A stretch of 9,111 bases of DNA from G039029935 sp039029935. Lineage in GTDB: Bacteria > Chloroflexota > Anaerolineae > Caldilineales > Caldilineaceae. A model generated the notes under the pieces. The model was not told the origin of the DNA and ran no database searches. It saw only the letters and a program-made list of their open reading frames with translations. The stretch is taken from assembly GCA_039029935.1 (NCBI GenBank), contig JBCCFC010000501.1, positions 1-9,111 on the forward strand, written 5' to 3'. Within the stretch, counting starts at the first letter, position 1. Every line of letters begins with the position of its first letter. Both the position numbers and the translations under genes were made by a program. Below are positions 6,277-9,111 of the stretch, piece by piece.

Positions 6277-6303
6277 CATCTCTATAGAAAAAGAAGGAAT
6301 TCA

Positions 6304-7554
6304 ATGTCAACAACACAAACAGAACAGGCTGGGCAAGGACCCATCAACTACAATGCCTATCCAGACGAGGCGGGGCGTTTTGGTCCCTATGGTGGCAAAT
6401 TTGTCCCAGAAACATTGATGCCTGCGTTAGAGGAGTTGGAAGAAACCTATCTCAAGGCGCGCAGCGACCGTGAGTTTATGGACGAACTGGCCTACCTACA
6501 ACGTAGCTTTATTGGGCGACCAACGCCTATCACCTATGCGCGACGATTGAGTGAGCATTTGGGTGGTGCTCAAATTTATCTCAAACGTGAAGATTTGTCG
6601 CACACGGGTGCGCACAAGATCAATAACGCATTGGGGCAGGCACTGCTGATGAAACGCAAAATGGGTAAGACCCGTATTGTGGCCGAGACAGGTGCAGGTC
6701 AACATGGCGTGGCAACAGCGACGGCGGCAGCATTGCTAGGGTTGGAGTGTGTCGTCTATATGGGGACAGTCGATATGGCACGTCAAGAACCCAACGTATT
6801 TCGGATGCGGCTACTGGGGACCGATGTACGCGGTGTCGAGAGTGGCAGCAAAACGCTCAAGGATGCGATCAACGAGGCCATCCGCGATTGGGTCACCAAT
6901 GTGCGTACCACCCATTATCTGTTGGGCAGTGCTTTAGGGCCACATCCCTATCCGGCAATGGTGCGAGATTTCCAAAGCATTATTGGCTGTGAAGCGGTCT
7001 ATCAGATGCGTGACCACGAGGATGGTCCGCGTCGTCTGCCTGATGCCATTGTTGCGTGTGTGGGCGGTGGCAGCAACGCCATCGGCATCTTCCATTCCTT
7101 CTTGGAATTTGAAGACATCCGTCTCATCGGTGTTGAAGCAGGTGGACGTGGCATTGAAAGTGGTGAACATGCCGCTCGTTTTGCTGACCCCAAACTGGGT
7201 CGATTGGGCATTCTCCAAGGAACCAAGAGCTATGTCCTGCAAGATAAAGATGGGCAGATTGCCTTAACGCACAGCATTAGTGCAGGCTTGGACTATGCCA
7301 GTATCGGGCCAGAGCATTCATGGCTACGTGACTTGGGTCGTGCCGAGTACACCTATTGTACCGACGATTTGGCCATGGAGGGCTTCAAGTTGCTCTGTGA
7401 TTATGAAGGCATCATTCCGGCATTGGAAAGTTCCCATGCCATCGGCTATCTGACCGAACTTGCACCGCAAATGGACAAAGACCAGATCATCTTGGTCAAC
7501 CTGAGTGGGCGTGGCGACAAAGATTTAGGCACAGTCATGGAGGTGTTGGCGTGA
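6304..7554 (+). CDS. trpB: Tryptophan synthase beta chain (TrpB1 type)
   Basis: This PLP enzyme joins indole and serine to give tryptophan, working in an alpha2-beta2 complex with TrpA. The 416 residues carry GRFGPYGGKFVPETLMPAL at the N-terminus, REDLSHTGAHKINNA with the PLP lysine Lys105, AETGAGQHGVATA with catalytic Glu128, VGGGSNAIG (253-261) for the cofactor phosphate, and SISAGLDYASIGPEHSW. It ends with ALESSHAIGY and LSGRGDKD with Ser401. The arrangement is the TrpB1 type that partners TrpA, not stand-alone TrpB2. A longer frame begins at TTG 6256 inside the upstream hairpin. ATG 6304 is chosen because AAGAAGGAA (6291-6299) precedes it at good spacing and the N-terminus then has normal length. 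Confidence 0.97.
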   Translation: MSTTQTEQAGQGPINYNAYPDEAGRFGPYGGKFVPETLMPALEELEETYLKARSDREFMDELAYLQRSFIGRPTPITYARRLSEHLGGAQIYLKREDLSHTGAHKINNALGQALLMKRKMGKTRIVAETGAGQHGVATATAAALLGLECVVYMGTVDMARQEPNVFRMRLLGTDVRGVESGSKTLKDAINEAIRDWVTNVRTTHYLLGSALGPHPYPAMVRDFQSIIGCEAVYQMRDHEDGPRRLPDAIVACVGGGSNAIGIFHSFLEFEDIRLIGVEAGGRGIESGEHAARFADPKLGRLGILQGTKSYVLQDKDGQIALTHSISAGLDYASIGPEHSWLRDLGRAEYTYCTDDLAMEGFKLLCDYEGIIPALESSHAIGYLTELAPQMDKDQIILVNLSGRGDKDLGTVMEVLA

Positions 7555-8351
7555 CAGGTTTAGAGCGAATTCAAGCAGTCTTTGCAAAGTATCAAAAAGA
7601 GGGTGGAGCCGCCTTTATGCCCTACCATGCGATGGGCTACCCCAATCGTGCAGCCAGTTTGGACGTGGTTGAGGCACTGGCCGATTCCGGTGCAGACCTC
7701 TTTGAGATTGGCATCCCCCACAGCGATCCACTGGCCGATGGGCCCACTGTCCAGACTGCCACCTACACGGCACTTACCCAAGGCACAACCGTTGCCGACT
7801 GTATCGCCATGATTCGTGAACTGCGTACGCGTGGTGTCGAGCAACCCTTCTGTGGCATGACCTATTACAACCCGCTCTTTAGCTATGGCATTGAACGTTT
7901 TGTCACAGATGCAGCGGAAGCAGGGATGGATGGGGTGATTGTACCGGACCTGCCACCCGAAGAATCGGATGAACTACACCAGGCGTGTAAAGCCGCAGGG
8001 CTGGCTGTCATCTACTTTCTCGCGCCCACCAGCACAGAGGCACGCATCCGTGAAGTTGCGGCCAAGGCCACAGGCTTTATCTATTTGGTCAGCGTCACGG
8101 GCATCACGGGCGCACGCAATGAGTTGCCGCCTGACCTCAAAGCCTTTGTTGAACGTGTACGTCGTCACACCGACGTGCCACTGGCAATTGGCTTTGGCAT
8201 CGGCACAGGCGAGCAAGCGTCAACTGTCGCCCAACTTGTCGAGGGCGTTATCGTTGGGTCGGCACTGGTGAAGTTGGCCGGTGGTGAAGATGGTGTCGAT
8301 GCGGTACGAACTCTGGCGGCGGAGTTGGCCGCAGGGTCACATTTACAGTAG
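7551..8351 (+). CDS. trpA: Tryptophan synthase alpha chain
   Basis: It cleaves indole-3-glycerol phosphate to indole and glyceraldehyde 3-phosphate, and indole passes through a tunnel to TrpB. The 266-residue TIM barrel shows AFMPYHAMGYP near the N-terminus. FEIGIPHSDPLADGPTVQ holds both catalytic acids (Glu52 and Asp63, equivalent to Glu49 and Asp60 of the enteric enzyme). MTYYNPLFSYG, GVIVPDLPPEE, FLAPTST, and the phosphate-binding VSVTGITGAR and GFGIGT follow. The GTG start overlaps the trpB stop as GTGA, with GGAGGT at 7539-7544, so the two subunits are translationally coupled for equal output. It is the last gene of the operon, 30 bases before a terminator. Confidence 0.97.
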   Translation: MTGLERIQAVFAKYQKEGGAAFMPYHAMGYPNRAASLDVVEALADSGADLFEIGIPHSDPLADGPTVQTATYTALTQGTTVADCIAMIRELRTRGVEQPFCGMTYYNPLFSYGIERFVTDAAEAGMDGVIVPDLPPEESDELHQACKAAGLAVIYFLAPTSTEARIREVAAKATGFIYLVSVTGITGARNELPPDLKAFVERVRRHTDVPLAIGFGIGTGEQASTVAQLVEGVIVGSALVKLAGGEDGVDAVRTLAAELAAGSHLQ

Positions 8352-8381
8352 CAAGCGACAGCTATAAAACAAAAAGATAAT

Positions 8382-8425
8382 AAAAAAGATGGTACTCTGT
8401 CCAATGACAGAACACCATCTTTTTT
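8382..8425 (+). terminator. Intrinsic terminator ending the aromatic operon
   Basis: AAAAAAGATGGT (8382-8393) pairs with ACCATCTTTTTT (8414-8425). After a 2x2 internal mismatch, TCTGTC (8396-8401) pairs with GACAGA (8406-8411) around a CAAT loop. The A tract on the left and T tract on the right make it potentially bidirectional, though no convergent gene is visible. Confidence 0.92.
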
Positions 8426-8529
8426 ACATGGTTCATTCAGTGTAAATATTAGGTTAATGCCCATCTGACGATTGTGCAAGCCCCACCTGATCATACTTGA
8501 TACTGCTCGTTTAAAAGTTTGATCTTCGG
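8426..8529. other. Intergenic region before the small ORF and methyltransferase
   Basis: I see no gene in these 104 bases. A promoter for the two downstream genes is expected here, since they follow a strong terminator, but I could not identify a convincing -35/-10 pair. TTGTGC and CATACT around 8474-8498 is the nearest candidate and is weak. Confidence 0.4.
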
Positions 8530-8763
8530 ATGAGCCATACCGATTTTTCTATACAGGATACGCGATATCACCATTATATAGAGATTGTCTCACTCAATAC
8601 GTCGTTGCATGACCTATCTTTACAACTAGCCACGATCCAAAGCGACCGCGAGCGACAACAGTTAGAGCGTAATCAGCAGAGAATACGGCGACAAATTGAT
8701 GCCCTTATTAACCGACTATATGGAATTGATGACATAATCGACGAGGTGAACTTACCCGCATGA
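8530..8763 (+). CDS. Small coiled-coil protein preceding a DNA methyltransferase
   Basis: I do not recognise this 77-residue protein. From about residue 23 to 64 it is rich in Leu, Gln, Arg and Glu with heptad-like spacing (LNTSLHDLSLQLATIQ, RERQQLERNQQRIRRQIDAL), which suggests a helical coiled coil. The ends are acidic or polar, with no signal peptide or membrane segment. There is no strong Shine-Dalgarno before ATG 8530. Its TGA overlaps the next gene's ATG as ATGA, so the two are probably cotranslated. That context suggests a small accessory protein of a modification, restriction or defence locus. The function is unknown, and it could be an oligomerisation partner or simply a hypothetical gene. 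Confidence 0.65.
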   Translation: MSHTDFSIQDTRYHHYIEIVSLNTSLHDLSLQLATIQSDRERQQLERNQQRIRRQIDALINRLYGIDDIIDEVNLPA

Positions 8764-9111
8764 AATTCAAATCACAAGAAACTGCACAAAAACTGCGTGG
8801 CGGTTACTATACACCGGAAGATTTAGCAGATTATGTGAGTCGTTGGGCATTGGCACACTCGCCCCAGCAAATCTTAGAACCGAGTTGTGGCGATGGCCGT
8901 TTTATTGAGTCTGTAGCACGCCAAGTTGATGCAGGTTATGCACTTGCGCCTGCGTACTTTGATGCAGTTGAACTAATGCCATCCGAAGCGCAACGTGCTG
9001 ACCAGAATGCAAATGGATTACGTCAAAAGCATACAGAGGTGGCGATCCATAATGTCGATTTTCTCGACTGGATATTGACCCAAAAAGAGGCTCAATGGGA
9101 TGCAGTTGTTG
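8760..9111 (+). CDS. N6-adenine DNA methyltransferase, N-terminal part (runs off window)
   Basis: The first 117 codons are present and the gene continues past the end of the window. KLRGGYYTPEDLADYV (11-26) is the GxYYTP motif X typical of N6-adenine DNA methylases of the Eco57I/type I HsdM-like group. ILEPSCGDGRFIES (38-51) is motif I for S-adenosylmethionine. VEL (70-72) supplies the acidic residue of motif II, and NVDFLDW (98-104) resembles motif III. The catalytic NPPY motif would lie beyond 9111 and cannot be checked. It methylates adenine in DNA by family analogy. Whether it is a lone methylase, a fused type IIG restriction enzyme, or part of a larger defence system depends on sequence outside the window. 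ATG 8760 overlaps the upstream stop. Confidence 0.85.
   Translation, partial: MKFKSQETAQKLRGGYYTPEDLADYVSRWALAHSPQQILEPSCGDGRFIESVARQVDAGYALAPAYFDAVELMPSEAQRADQNANGLRQKHTEVAIHNVDFLDWILTQKEAQWDAVV

Noticed and set aside
6249..6288. Internal promoter before trpB (TTGACT or TTGTCA with TATAGA).
   Set aside because: The spacing between hexamers is far from 17 bases in every combination, and the sequences are explained by the hairpin.
6256..6303. TTG start for trpB sixteen codons upstream.
   Set aside because: It lies inside the hairpin and has no ribosome site, whereas ATG 6304 has a good one and gives the usual TrpB N-terminus.

Overview
The window is chromosomal DNA of a bacterium of moderate GC content (about half G+C). 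It is dominated by one long plus-strand operon for aromatic amino acid biosynthesis. I lean towards Chloroflexota (filamentous, Anaerolineae/Caldilineae-like). The reasons are the gene mix (AroH-type chorismate mutase, stand-alone PheA, Thermotoga-like AroF, TyrA, AroA, AroE, TrpB, TrpA in one run) and the low-complexity CTGACAAG repeats between genes. That assignment is an inference from memory of gene order and needs a database search.

Layout. Positions 1-441 hold no ordinary gene and look like a regulatory leader: an AT-rich inverted repeat (41-81), a terminator-like hairpin (96-130), a stretch that reads as a Phe/Tyr-rich peptide (codons 127-177), a 9-nt element (191-199) that can pair with the top of a downstream terminator, and a strong intrinsic terminator with a GNRA loop and nine Ts (267-309). 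Then follow aroH (442-879), pheA (994-1860), aroF (1880-2896), a repeat-rich spacer, tyrA (3063-3962), an aroA homologue (3962-5299), aroE (5303-6244), a hairpin spacer, trpB (6304-7554) and trpA (7551-8351). A clear bidirectional-looking terminator at 8382-8425 closes the operon. After it come a small coiled-coil ORF (8530-8763) and, overlapping by ATGA, the N-terminal part of an N6-adenine DNA methyltransferase (8760 to window end), the start of a probable restriction-modification or related defence locus.

How the genes work together. AroF starts the shikimate pathway, AroE makes shikimate, and an AroA homologue would normally make EPSP. AroH converts chorismate to prephenate, which PheA and TyrA split towards phenylalanine and tyrosine. 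TrpA and TrpB perform the last two reactions of tryptophan synthesis. aroB, aroC, aroD/Q, aroK and trpEGDCF are absent from the window and must lie elsewhere.

The two most interesting points are these. First, the leader upstream of aroH has the layout of a ribosome-mediated Phe/Tyr attenuator. Second, the AroA homologue keeps the shikimate-3-phosphate N-terminal signature (GDKSISHR) and the SAQ motif but has lost several basic residues that are nearly invariant in EPSP synthases, including those that hold PEP. It may therefore not be a normal EPSP synthase.
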